A DNA stretch of 47,411 nucleotides, taken from the NCBI GenBank assembly GCA_000320545.1, contig ADNK01002130.1, positions 1 to 47,411 of the forward strand. Direction: 5' to 3'. Each line of letters starts with the position of its first letter. The stretch's first letter is position 1. Shown here piece after piece: positions 31,732 through 42,773 of the stretch. Under the pieces are notes generated by a model. That model was not told the origin of the DNA. It did not search any database and was given only the letters and a program-made list of their open reading frames with translations. Origin of the DNA: Bigelowiella natans CCMP2755 (taxonomy: Eukaryota; Cercozoa; Chlorarachniophyceae). The translations under genes were made by a program, and so were the position numbers.

Positions 31732-33087
31732 CGTGTGTACATAATGTGTGTATGCGTTGGTATCTCCTCACCTTCTCAACGACGCGTGGAGGGGGGTCTA
31801 CTCCATGTTTGAGCGTAGCCCAGCCTTTAGCTGGAGGGTGGTGATGACTAGCATAGCTGCTCGTCGTACTAGTTGCTGACTTGCCAACAGGTTTATCTCC
31901 ATCTTCTCCTTCGTTCTCAATGTGCGGAGCATCAACGCTGTAAAGATCGATTTCTATCTCTTCCTTTTTCTTCTTCTTCTTCTTCCTCTTCACCTTCGTC
32001 CTGCCAGTAGGCTCTTTGGCGCGACACTTCTGCTCTGATGGTGTAGTAGCTTCCGCTCCCTCCCCCCCCTCCCCCTTCTCAGATTTCTTGGAGTTTGTTT
32101 CTGCTGCTCCTGCTGGAGATGGCGCTGCTATACGGCTTAGCCACCACTTGTGCTTCCCGGTGGTAGCACCTTTAAGACAACATCAAATGCACGTCATCCA
32201 TCATCATTCCTCTCTGTTGTCGTAACACCTAAATATCCGACCTTTGGCCCTGCAGATGCGGAAAAGCCTCCCATCGAATGCAATCTATGAGGGGGGAGGA
32301 GGGAGGAGGAAGGAGGGGGAGGAGGAGGAAGAAGAGGGGAAGGAAGCAGAAATCAACTCGCACACACTGAATTGATATAATTGATGCTGCTTTTGTTTAC
32401 CTTTTCATATTTAGGCGCCCCCCCCCTTTTTCCGTTTTGCCAGAATTCCCCATCGACGGCATCGGACCCCTTTTGAATGTCCAGTGGAGGGAGAGGCGGT
32501 TGTCGTTTGATGATAGTGAAGATGAGCAGGTGTGGTTGGCAAGGGTGAGTGATACGAGACATAGGCGGCGATGACAAAAGCAGCAGCAGCAGCAGCAACA
32601 ACAACAACAACACATCAAAATTAGCGTGCTTAATACAGGTAGATTTGTGGAGTTTATTTACAGAGTAGTGGTAGTAGCAGTGATAGTAATAATTAGTACT
32701 AATAGTACTAATAGTGGTAATACCGCTCCAACGACCCACACCGTCGGTGCAAAGCGCTCATCAATCACTTTGCCAGTGTATGGGTTTCGCCGAGGTTCTT
32801 CTTGTTGTTGTTGCTGCTGCTGCTGCTGTCGTTGTAACACTCCGCCTCCCCCTTTTTCTTCCATCATCGCGCCTCCTTTAAAATCATCGTTGGCGCCCAC
32901 GTGAGTAGGGTAGATGATAGTGTGCGGGGGAGGCGGAATAGGCCTCTTTGCTTCCTCGAGTGCCTCCGAGAACGCCTTCTTCAAGCGAGGCTGGAGTGCC
33001 AGGAGCGTCTTTGCAACCATTTCGTCTACACGCCTCCAGAATGTTTGCTCTGTAAGCTGGGAGGAGTACCTAGAGGCGAACAAGGTT

Positions 33088-33119
<32 letters not shown>

Positions 33120-35491
33120 CGTGTTATTTTTCTTCGTCGTTTATCTTCTAATCTAATACGACACTGTTGGGGGAGGAGCTGGCTTGCATACCCTTGCTCT
33201 CGAAGCTGCTGAATGACGACCGATATCAGCCTTTTGTTGGCGTGAGGGTCTAATTCAACACCTCCAACAGCTGCTTCCTGTGAGGATGGAGATGACGACG
33301 AAACGATGATTACATGAAGTGATAGTGGTGGTAGTGGCACTAGGAGTAGTACTCGAGGTGGTAAGATGCGCCGGGATAATGTTACGGTCTTTGACATCAT
33401 CATCATCATCATCATCATCAACTTCATCATCATTTCCGCAACATAACTACGACACACACTGCATCGTTGGCAATTGTCGCCGCTGCCAGTGCCTGACGCG
33501 CCTGCTTACTTTGGTTTGTTTCTGAGCGTTATCTCCCGCCTCTGTTGTTTTCTTTTTAAGATTATCATGGCAACACAAGCAACAACGCCAGTGAATATTA
33601 ATCTAGATGCAAAAGAAGTGCTTCGCTTGCACTAAGCTGATGGTCGACAAAGGGCCAACTACCTTCTTTTCTTTTCCTTGCACGAATTTGTCGCTCATCT
33701 TGTTCAACGCATAGTTGGTGAGGTGGGAGCAAATCTGAGCATATGTATATGTTTAAATATGTGCTTGTGTGCGTTGTGTGGGCGCGTGTGTTTGTGAAAA
33801 TAAAGACCAGTATAACGCTACGATTTTAGGATTTTTTCAAGGATCATCACAGTTGTGATACAATTACGTTCGCGAGGTTCTCCGGTGCTGGCGCGCTGTA
33901 CTTCTCGACACAGACCCTAAGGAAGGAGGGGGGGGGGAGAGGGAGGAGGGAGAGGAGGAGGAAGCGAGAAGGAATAGAACGAAACAGATCAGCATGCCGC
34001 ACCAAAACTCAGCGAGCAAATCATTGGCCAAACGCTTCGAACGATAACATTCGATTTTGATTTGCCGTGTTGTTGTTGCTGTTGTTGTTGTCATTGTTGT
34101 TAGAGTCCTTCTTACCGCCCCATGCCTTCATGCAGCACATATGCCAGGAGAGGGTCAAGGCGACGGAGAACGACGTAGAGCCGACAGTCAAACTTGTACC
34201 CGTCCAAAAGCGCTGGCGCGGCAATGTACTCCTGCGCCATCTTGACGACGTACGTGCATGAAGAGGAGGCATTGGGTTATGTCAGTGAAAACTCAATCGA
34301 AACGCAGGGCTTAATAAATCCAAAAAGCAAGAGTCGAACCAATGATCCGTATCCTCGCATCTTCGCCAACCAGTTTTTCTTCTCAGCAAGCTTGCCCTAG
34401 GGGAGGGAGGGAGAGGACAGTAAGAATATGATGCAATGTTATATATAAAAACACCCGCGCGCGCGCACGGCCCTGCGAACCTCCGCCATGGCTTCATCCA
34501 CCTGCCCCCAGTTTTGCACCAGCTGTATTCTGACGACGGGGGGTGAATTAAGTGAGGAGGAGGAGGGGGGAGAGACGTTACTTTCATGACAATGGCTAGT
34601 GGGCAGAAGAGTAATGATGAAGATGGTGATGATGATGATGATGATTGATGGCAATCATATATAATATTGAGTGTTTTGTTTATTATCAAGCGACCCTCCG
34701 CCGCAGCTGCCTTTTAGAGGTTTAAGTATGTAGGTAGGAAGCTTGGAAGGCTTGGGACTAGAGGAGGAGGAGGAGGAGGAGGAGGAGGAAGAATCTGCTG
34801 CCGCTGCCGCTGCCGCTGCTTCTGCCCCCATTTGATTTTTCAACTCTTCAAACTCCTTCGGATCCATCAGATTCCAGCTGTGTTTGGGAGGGGGGAGGGT
34901 GTTTGGCGAAGAAAATGAGGGAAAATCCACCGCCCATCAACGTGAACATGAGATTGCTTATTTGAGGGAATAACGTGAGATGTGTGTGTACCCCCTTGGT
35001 AAGAAGTCAAATTCACCAGGAAATTGGTCTCGGACCCGATCAAACTGAACGCTTATATTGCCCTGTTGTTATTGTTGTTGTTGTTCATCAGATGTTAGTA
35101 AACGCGCTATACATTAACGTTCTAAAACGCGCAGAAGCACCCTTGCAAATACAAAATACGATACCACACAACTCGTACCGACTCTGTGTATGATGGATTA
35201 TTGGTGCCGTGTCTGTCGTTGTTTGTAATGAATTCGTCACAATGCTTGGACCTTATCCACAGCCTCTCGCATGCCAGGAAAATGATTCGTGATAGTCAAA
35301 TATCCAACGCCTGATGACGGATCCGCTCCTCCTCCTTTCCCGAAGATGGCTCGAAATGCAACGGGTGCCTCCGCTTCCCCGGTCAATAGTACCACAGAAA
35401 CGAAGTCGACGTCTTCGAACCCGCAGCTTGTATTAAGGAGCACACACGCACGCACGCACCATATATATTCTAAATATGTCTATGAGTGGAA

Positions 35492-35528
<37 letters not shown>

Positions 35529-35805
35529 GATTTTCTCTATACCGAGCCTTAGCCGCCTCGGCGACATCTCGAAGGTCGCGACGGAATTTCGCTACACGCT
35601 CCCGCTGAATGAGCCCGGTACCGTATGAGCGCCAATATCTCATCTGCAACGAACGAGTGAACGAGTCGTGTAGTAGAAACAATCGTTAGGAAAGAAGGCT
35701 GTCAATCGTCACACTGGTAACGGGGGAAACCTGTGTGCGTCTATGCAACACCTCACATGCTGACACGGTCTGAAAGCGCCCAAGCGAATATGATCGGACT
35801 GTCAT
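30517..35805 (-). CDS. Tubulin tyrosine ligase-like (TTLL) amino-acid ligase
   Basis: ATP-grasp enzyme of the TTL family, which adds glutamate, glycine or tyrosine to tubulin tails. Start proposed at 35805 (MTVRSYSLGRFQ); an in-frame Met exists at 35895. In-phase exons give TNHFPGMREAVDK (35252-35426), DRVRDQFPGEFDFLPR (34992-35062), GWNLMDPKEFEELK with ILKPLKGSCGGG (34695-34877), IQLVQNWGQVDEAM, AQEYIAAPALLDGYKFDCRL (34116-34240), CVEKYSAPAPENLAN (33868-33916), SHLTNYALNKMSDKFV (33663-33734), FWRRVDEMVAKTLLAL (to 33069), GLYQLLGFDFLLDQQGR and PHLLE (31109 upward), VNANPSMMTNNQDFDKRLK (30930-30986), and the tail TGVLHAMMAILDFEPP (30517-30747). These match the order of the TTL core. Between WRRVDEM and LLGFDFLLD is a long Lys/Glu/Ser/Gln-rich insertion. 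Several junctions at 31.2-33.5 kb are unresolved. Confidence 0.85.
30799..30831. repeat. (AT)n
   Basis: TTLL intron 30748-30929. Confidence 0.95.
31172..33000 (-). other. Low-complexity insertion inside the TTL domain
   Basis: Exons here encode a poly-Gln run (32800-32830, from CAG/CAA repeats), FAPT, PPLPPLDIQKGSDAVDGEF (about 32420-32490), IAFDGRLFRICRAKG (32246-32287), KHKWWLSRIAAPSP and a Lys run KVKRKKKKKKKEEIEID (31772-32169), and Ser/Ala/Pro-rich segments (31170-31630). In other TTL proteins the WRR..D and GFD.L segments lie within about 60 residues; here they are several hundred residues apart. Confidence 0.7.
31677..31737. repeat. Compound (AT)n(GT)n
   Basis: TTLL intron upstream (sense) of the Ser/Pro-rich exon. 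Confidence 0.95.
33093..33119. repeat. (AT)n
   Basis: TTLL intron just 3' (plus-strand) of the WRRVDEM exon. Confidence 0.95.
33398..33431. repeat. (ATC)n
   Basis: TTLL intron. Confidence 0.9.
35497..35524. repeat. (GA)n
   Basis: On the sense strand a CT pyrimidine run, in the TTLL intron 35427-35542. Confidence 0.95.
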
Positions 35806-37304
35806 GTTAGAACAGGGTGGTAGACAACCAGGTGTCAAATTATGATGACGATGTGTCAATTGAGAAAGAACGCGTATGTTTAACACTACTCGCAACTAAT
35901 GGTGGGAATAAATTTGATCGTTTTACAGTGCCGATGCGGTTTGCCTTTCCTTGGGCAGTCCTCGACGCGAAATCCCAGGGCACTTCGCCCGCCATTGAGC
36001 ACCACCACTGGCATGGAGCCTGGCCGCTCTAACTAGCCATCAGTCGACGATGCATGAACGGTACGACCAGGGAAATATTCGCATTAAGTGATTTTTTTTA
36101 GATGTTTTCCGATTAAAATGTAATCCAAAATAGTTTGGATAACGTGAGGCTCCGGTTTCCAGCCTGGACTCCAGTGTTGGACACAAAACTGCCCTAGGTT
36201 TGACTGAGGAGCTGAGCTTTTGACCAAACGCAAAGAAGAGAAGGCCTCGGTAGGGGGATCAATTAGGAAATCAGCAGTTTGTCTGTTGTCGCACCAGATG
36301 TTTACTCTTCAATGTTTGCAACTTGCAACGTTAGTCTTGCAACATTTTGGAAACGCAGCAGTGGAATGCTTGTTTTCCACGAGGTCCTTGCACGTGAACG
36401 ATGAAAACAACGATGATCAATGCCTGCATGAATGAATTGGGAACATGCCACTCTGTGAAATCCTTGCTGAGCATGTGTGTGCAATGTGCAATGTGCTGGT
36501 GTGGCAGCTGCAGCAATGCCATCTCCAAACCCAATTGCTCCAAACCTGGCCACCTGCACTCGATCCGTCCTTTTCCCGTGTTTGCTTGTGAGGTGCTCAG
36601 CTCGCATTGCTAGATTGCCATTGCAATGATGATCACACTTGAACAACAATTCCAGAGCTAGAGAGTTCTAGAGTTGTGCGTTCAAGTCCATTCCAGCATT
36701 GCACGTGACTGTTGAAAATTGAACGCGTTGAACATTGAAATTTCGGCACCGCTCACACAGCACAACAATGTCATCACAAAAGGATGATTTTTTCGTCCTG
36801 ATGATTTCACAGCCTCTCACCATAGCCACGTCTGATTCCGAATGCAGATGTCCATTGTTTCGATCCGGTTGCAAGAGCATGAGAGCATGCAAAACTGCAA
36901 AACAACAAGACAACTCTCGCGGATCTGGCTAGCTGGCGCTGCAGCAAGTGCACTCGACGGAACGTGGCATTCTAGCATTGCTTGAAATATTTCGCGCGTG
37001 TGTTTGCAAATGTTCATCTACTTAGACACATATAAATGGCCTACCTAGCCATCTCAGTCTCCATCCCAGCTTGCATTCTCAACAACCTTTTGTTGGCTAC
37101 ACCAATTTCAAGCTTAGCAGAGCAGCTGTCAAGCTAGGTGCTCCATGCACACACGGCACGACCCTACATGGGGAATGCAACAAGAATGCACAATCGAATT
37201 TGATGCTGCGAGCTAGCGAGGCAACACATCTTGAGTACGAGTACATCGTAGCATCAGAGTGTACTAGGTTAATGCACGCATGTGCATAATCATCACAATG
37301 ACGC
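35806..37304. other. Intergenic region between TTLL start and TUG-like stop
   Basis: 1.5 kb that should contain the TTLL promoter and the TUG-like 3' untranslated region. No supported frame and no microsatellite. From 36300 to 37000 it is rich in TGCA, CAATG and GTGTGC words, like 24.0-25.3 and 26.5-27.7 kb. An imperfect hairpin lies at 36637-36687 with perfect 8-base outer arms ACTTGAAC/GTTCAAGT. Confidence 0.5.
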
Positions 37305-37779
37305 TTACTGCTCCCCATATTGCTGCTGCAAACGCATCCATTTGGGTACTTTCTTCTTCGGCTTGCTTCTGCGTGCTCCTTTTGCCTTCGGATCAGGTCC
37401 CACGAGATCGTTAATTGCCTTCTGAATCTCCGCTTCATTTATAGGCTTAGGAACAGGTTCCGCAACCAGAACGGCCTCTCTCAACGCGTTGACATCTTCC
37501 TTTAATACGCTACTGCTGTTGGCTGCGCCTTTCACAAAGCAATTGACGGTGGCAGCAGGAACGAGCCCCATCTCGTCTAGAGTTTTCATCCGATCTCTTG
37601 TAAACTTAATCTCTATAGTGGGGGGGATACGGAGGGAGAGGCCAGCTGCGTATCGTGGGTCTTTGAGAGATTTAATAATCATCTCAAACACTTGCAGTAC
37701 GCGCTCATCTGGGTGGAAGTAGGCCTGCAGCACCGTTCCTTCAGGACGGAGCACCACACGGATGATAGTCCGGTCGTAT
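37305..37779 (-). other. UBX domain exon and C-terminal tail
   Basis: RYDRTIIRVVLRPEGTVLQA opens the UBX fold; FHPDERVLQVFEMIIKSL and MKTLDEMGLVPAATVNC complete it. The tail after the domain is Lys-rich and ends VPKWMRLQQQYGEQ, recalling the PKW near the end of TUG. The exon begins after an AG at 37780-37781 with one leftover base. Confidence 0.88.
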
Positions 37780-38364
37780 CTACGTGATAGGTGGATTGCA
37801 GCATATTTCATGATGTAAATATTTCATTAGTTTCATGGAGAAATGAAGAAAATACACTTTGGAATGACACTCTGCAGCAACAGCGGATACAACAACAACA
37901 ACAACAACAGGAGAAAGGGCAGGATTTGTATGCTTCTTTTCGCAGACTATAGCATGCATGCATAGTCGAAATCGTGGTGGCTGATGATATTAATGTGCAC
38001 GTGGAGAGGTTTGCCTGCGCTTCAGCTTCTGCCTCTCCAGGATCTTCCCTTCCAGTGCCTTTCGAAGTTTAGCCTACAAGAAGATAGGAGGAGAGCAAGA
38101 ACAAGGAGAAGGGAGGGAGAGTAAAAAACGATTCACAATCACGATGTGGCCGTGAAAGGAGACACGGGAGAAAGCTGCGCTTACGTAAGTAATAGGAACT
38201 GCTAACTCAATGGCTGTTCTTATTTGTTCTTATTTTTATGGTGCTATTGTAGAGCACCTCACGGAAGGACTCTGACACAAGTTGTGCATCACTCTTTGTC
38301 TTGGCCTGTGGCAGCATCGCTAGGCTCCTCTCGTCTACCTTATCTCCATTGAAAACCTGCATGC

Positions 38365-38420
<56 letters not shown>

Positions 38421-39636
38421 CGCGCGCGCGCGCATCCATCCACAGAAACATTCATCAACGGTTCCGGACGAGGTCTCTCATACGTCGCGAAAAGGGAAAC
38501 ATTAACTCCAGTTGTTGCTTTTTGTTAGCTATATTTAGCCTCTCCCCACTAAAGCAAATGTATTCTCGGGGCATAACCCTAAATTTGCGCTGCTCCGTTG
38601 TGAGGAGGGGAACTTCGGGCTCGATTTCTTTATAGATTCTAGCGAGCATCGTCAGAGCACGACTTGTCTTCCTGTCCAACTCCTTCTCGGCAGGCAGCAC
38701 AAGGAACCCCTGCTCATTGTTACAAATTGCTTCTTCTCAAATGCACTTTCATGGTTGTGGTCATCATCATCGAGAAATTATAGGTTCGGCTTAAGATTTG
38801 TTCATACATTACAAGTGATTGTTTTGAGATAATGCGATGCCAGTTTTTACTCATCCCCCCCCCCCCCCCCCTCTTCCCCTCCCATCACCTTCTGTGTAGC
38901 AGGCTCCTCGAAGCCCAAGAAGGCTAGGTAGTCAAGGGCACCAGGCTTTGACACAACCTGTTATCATCATCATCATCATCATTGTAATCATCGTCTTTAT
39001 TCCCATCTCACGCTCAAAAATAATACTAGCGGCAATTCTTGTATTTTCCCCATTTACTTCCTCGTCCATACATCGCACCGGTAGCTACCAAGCAGTAAAG
39101 CAACAATAGCAGTACAAAGAGAGGGAGGCTGCATTGTTGTTTATCATCATCATCATCATCTTCTTCTTCTTCTTCTTCTTCTCACTTTCTTTTGTATCGC
39201 TGCGCTCGACAGTTTCAGCTTCCGGAACTGCGGTTTCTTCGGCCGCTCCTAAGGCGTTACACACACAATTTGAAGGGACAATCAACGATGATCGATCGAA
39301 AGCGACTTGGCACAATATTGGCTGCTTAAAGCAAATCATTCATGGTTTCTTCGTCGCTATTATTCGTGTCTCTTAACTTGGCTCATCAACTACGAAACCT
39401 GTAATTTTTGCGTGATCTTCTGCAGTAGGACGATGGTACGCAAGCACGCCTTAGCGTCTGCGCCACAATGGGCCCGCAACTTCTCCATCGCTCGCCGCAC
39501 ATCGGATACGTTGTACTCAGGCTGCATGATGTCCGTTCTAAGATTAATCGTCGGTGAGGAAGAAGAAGAAGAAGAAGAAGAAGAAGAAGAAGAGGAGGGG
39601 GAGCGGCAATATATGTGAAAATAAGAAATTACAAAC

Positions 39637-39676
<40 letters not shown>

Positions 39677-39935
39677 CGACGATGGCAAAGAAGAGCCGGC
39701 TCATCAACATTATGGTCTCAATGGCATAGCAGGATAGAAGAGGGGGGAGGATGGAAAACGAAGAGATGACACTGCTAAAGCACACAGCCCACCTCGCGCG
39801 TTCCGCCTTGTTCTCCTCCCCTCCTCCTCCTCCTCCCTTTTCTTCTTTGTTCTTCTCCCAGTCGAATGAAAGCTCTTCCATCTCGTGCTTATTACGCTCC
39901 AGCAGGTTCTGTTGCGCGTACCAAAACAAACACGC

Positions 39936-40005
<70 letters not shown>

Positions 40006-42521
40006 TCATCTTCCCTCCTCCTCCTACTTACCGTTTGTTCCTGGAGCTTCTGCTGTTTCTTCTCATCCTCCTTCTTCTTCTTCTCTGCATCTTTCTCGGC
40101 CTCCCAGTCGAATTTCTCAGGCTCGTTATCGAGAATCATTGACACAGGTTCCTTTCCGTTCACTAGGAGGGGGGGGGAGGGGGGGGGGGGGGGAATACGC
40201 ATCTGAATCGAGAAGCAAGACGACTCTCCCCTTTCACCTCTGCTGCTTTCGATTGTGATACGGCGGCCTCTCTTTCTTCCGGATCTCAGAAGAAAAGCTA
40301 GCATGATGGTGAAGTGTCACTTCTACCAATTTCTACGGAAACGGCTGGTAACACTAATACTACTGCAATAACTACCACTACTATCTACTGCTGCCGTTGC
40401 TGCCAAAGCGTCAATACCCACCTTGCTCCTGTTCCATATCTCCCGCCCCTTCTTCCTGCGACTCCGACTTCGCTGTGGAGGAGGGAGTGGAGGGCGGCAT
40501 TGAAGAAGAAGGTGAAGAGGAAGCCAAAAGCAGCTCCTCCTTGAGGATATTCATAGCCTGACAAGCAGCGATAAAACGGATGTTAGTTTCCGCCAGATTG
40601 TCTTTGAATGGCGAGTGAAAATCTTTCGCGTTTCGGGACGAGTGGTGTTTGATTCGTGCATGATGATAATGATGATGATAGTCATTTTTCTGTGTTGGAA
40701 TAAGTGAAAAATGTATGCAGGCAATGAGTGTGATTCCCCTTCATTTGAGCAATTACGCGCCCCCTTTCCCATTCCATTAACCGGTCGCTACTATGTAGCG
40801 TTGGCTCCCCCCACCTCGTTGAGAAATTCCTTATCTTCCCTATCGTCTGGGAGGACCTGTGGTGCGTGGTGCGCGTTTGTGTGTGTTTGTGTTTGTGTAC
40901 GCCAATGAATACAACGATATTGATAGATCAATGTCCTCTCTTACAAAACAATTTCATACTACACTACACTATACTATGCTGGTACTACATGATACACGCC
41001 ATCAGTCTTTCTCGATTTGAGAAATCCTAGAGCCCCCAGGACGCTGTTGGCCGATTTTTCGTACTTTCCCAACACAGAGTGGAGCTTCCTCGATGACAGC
41101 TTCAACGACCTAAACTTCTCGTTCTTATTCTGACAAGAACGCACCAAGAGGAGGGGAGAGGAAAGTGCGATCATTATCATTATTTCACGCCGCAAAGCAA
41201 TGGTAAAACAGCAGGACCAGCATCACCAGGGAGCCTACCGTAAGGATTTTGTGCACAATGAATCGTACGCACTGCATCGACGCCACGAGCTCATCGGATC
41301 CTTTGGCCTCCTTCTTCAACTGCTCGAACGCTTTGATGACATTTGATATCTGCAACGGCTCCTTCCGTTTCTCTGTCGCAGCGCGCATCATGGCGGTCGC
41401 AATGTCGCCTGCTGATATCGCGGCGTTCTTGTCCGTTTTCGAGTCGTCGTCGCCAACAACAGTTGGCAAGTTGGCTTCCTCCTCCTTACTAATTGACTTT
41501 TGTGAAGGCTCCTCGATAAGCATGTTTGCTTCTTCTGATGAAGAGGCCTTTTGGGGCTTCTTCATTCCCGCGGATTTGGGCGCTACGCCAGACGATACAG
41601 CCTTCTTCTCCTTGGACACCGACGGCGTTTCTGCCTTTGTTTTCTTGGTTTGGAATAGCAGGCTGGAAGTGGAAAGGGTAATACCCGCGGCCTCCTTTAA
41701 TGTAACTCGTAATAGAGCGGAGCCCTGCACTCCTAGCGTACCTAAAGACGTGGAGCTGAGAACCTTTGCTTCGAAGTTCCTGAGGAGGGTGTTCCAATAT
41801 CACCAGGGTGTCAGTGAGCGACGACGGAGACATCGAATCGCTATCATTCGAACGTGTGTTGCAAATATAGAGAACACAGGTAGCAACGTCATACCTTCGA
41901 GTGGCCGCCATCGTAACGACCGGGGCGAGATAGTTCCCATTCTCAGCCTCCCGGCCCAGAATGTTTGTACCATGCTCAGCATCAAGGGCAAGAAGGATAT
42001 CGTATAAAGTGTGAGTGGGGGGGAACACGCCTTGTACCCTTTTCCGGTCTGGCGTCTGGACGGCAACTCTAACAGGCTTTCGGCTTACGCTACCCTTTGG
42101 TTTTGGCACGAGATCCAAAGAGGCATTGTTATCAACCTTCCCCAAGCGAAACGGCGTGTTAAGTGACACAAAGCCGTGGTTCCGATGCTTCAGGGCGTAA
42201 TCCTTGGGGCTCAGCCTAGAGAACACCATTTTCTTACGAATGACGTTGAGAATACAACCTTCGGCACAAATATGTAAACGTTTTACATGCTTAACCCGCC
42301 CTAGCCCCACCCTTCGCCTAGCCCCACCCTTCGAAAGATAGGAATCGCGCCAACGAACGCACGGCGTCAGCAGCGGTCGACGGAGAAGGAAGGAGGAGTA
42401 GCTAGAAAGATAGTCACCGCTTTTGAGTGCAAAACTTAGAGAGCGCCTCCATAAGGGTTTGATTTGGGGAAATCGTGACCCGCGTTGACAAACCCTTGTA
42501 GCGAATGGAGACGTTGGGCAT
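37305..42521 (-). CDS. TUG/ASPSCR1-like UBX-domain protein with two PUB domains (Cdc48/p97 cofactor)
   Basis: A likely adaptor of the Cdc48/p97 ATPase. Exon 42418-42521 starts MPNVSIRYKGLSTRVTISP, the N-terminal ubiquitin-like fold of TUG. It joins exon 41895-42215 (LSPKDYALKHRNHGF, then LNTPFRLGKVDNNASL), then 41239-41779 (TLGVQGSALLRVTLKE, then the start of PUB1). PUB1 continues through 40986-41129 and 40815-40856; a Ser/Pro linker and two FDWE-containing coiled segments follow (39793-40557). PUB2 is 38578-38957 plus 39399-39537. Then FNGDKVDERSLAMLPQAK (38258-38356), AKLRKALEGKILERQKLKRR (38015-38073), and the UBX domain YDRTIIRVVLRPEGTVLQAY (37305-37779) with a VPKWMRL tail, as in TUG. 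About 15 exons and 850 residues. Nearly all junctions close; the exon near 39262-39321 does not. Confidence 0.88.
38010..38014 (-). other. Probable GC-AG splice donor in the TUG-like gene
   Basis: The exon 38015-38073 must end in phase 2 to join the UBX exon, and the only fitting donor is GC (exon ...AAGCGCAG|GCAAAC). The join gives LKRR-YDRTII without a gap. GC donors are a known minor class; this one is chosen by phase. Confidence 0.6.
38369..38431. repeat. Compound (AT)n(TG)n(CG)n
   Basis: AT, TG and then alternating GC, all alternating purine-pyrimidine, in the TUG-like intron 38357-38577. Confidence 0.95.
38578..39537 (-). other. PUB domain 2 of the TUG-like protein
   Basis: Exons 39399-39537 (NVSDVRRAMEKLRAHCG, then KACLRTIVLLQKITQ), 38889-38957 (VVSKPGALDYLAFLGFEEP) and 38578-38709 (GFLVLPAEKELDRKTSRAL). 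'PGALDYLAFLGFE' and 'FLVLP' are the clearest PUB signs. A middle segment in one frame near 39262-39321 (SRFRSIIVDCPFKLC) would complete the fold, but its 5' phase is off by some bases. Confidence 0.7.
38855..38871. repeat. Poly-C tract (17 bases)
   Basis: TUG-like intron, a few bases from the donor of exon 38889-38957. Confidence 0.9.
39558..39673. repeat. (GAA)n and (CA)n
   Basis: GAA array at 39558-39593 starts 20 bases from the PUB2 exon and gives a sense-strand TTC pyrimidine tract; CA array at 39634-39673. Confidence 0.95.
39940..40003. repeat. Compound (AT)n(TG)n
   Basis: TUG-like intron 39909-40031. Confidence 0.95.
40815..41380 (-). other. PUB domain 1 of the TUG-like protein
   Basis: Across three in-phase exons: SNVIKAFEQLKKEAKG, CVRFIVHKILT, NKNEKFRSLKLSSRKL, NSVLGALGFLKSRKTDGVYH and VVLPDDREDKEFLNE. 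The pattern 'N...EKFRslkls...vlGalGF...g.y.vlP' is the PUB (PNGase/UBA/UBX) fold, which binds the C-terminal tail of p97. Confidence 0.78.
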
Positions 42522-42773
42522 GGTTGTTGTGTACAACGGTGCCGACGGGAGGGAAGGGGGAGGAAGAGAATATTCGTGGATAATACGAAGTCGAGGAAAC
42601 CAAATCCATTTCTTTCTTTGCGACATGTATCAAATTGATGTCTCTCAAATAATATCCCCATTTTGTTTTCGCTAGATAAAAGTTCTTACATTTCGTTGTC
42701 GCCACAAAAAAAGGACAGCAAATTATATAGATTTGCATATCGAAGAAATACGTTTACATTTTGAGCATACGAC
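42522..42773. promoter_or_regulatory. Short divergent promoter region
   Basis: Only 252 bases separate the TUG-like start (42521, -) from the next start (42774, +). It is AT-rich toward the + gene, with no microsatellite. Both promoters must lie in it, or overlap the 5' ends. Confidence 0.55.

Noticed and set aside
38572-38590. CCCTAAA-like string that might recall telomeric repeat
   Set aside because: Only a single copy, inside the intron after a TUG-like exon.
41489-42661. A 390-codon single frame
   Set aside because: It reads through the introns at 41780-41894 and 42216-42417; only the middle part (second UBL-like segment) is coding. Phase and the TUG-like text favour the spliced model.
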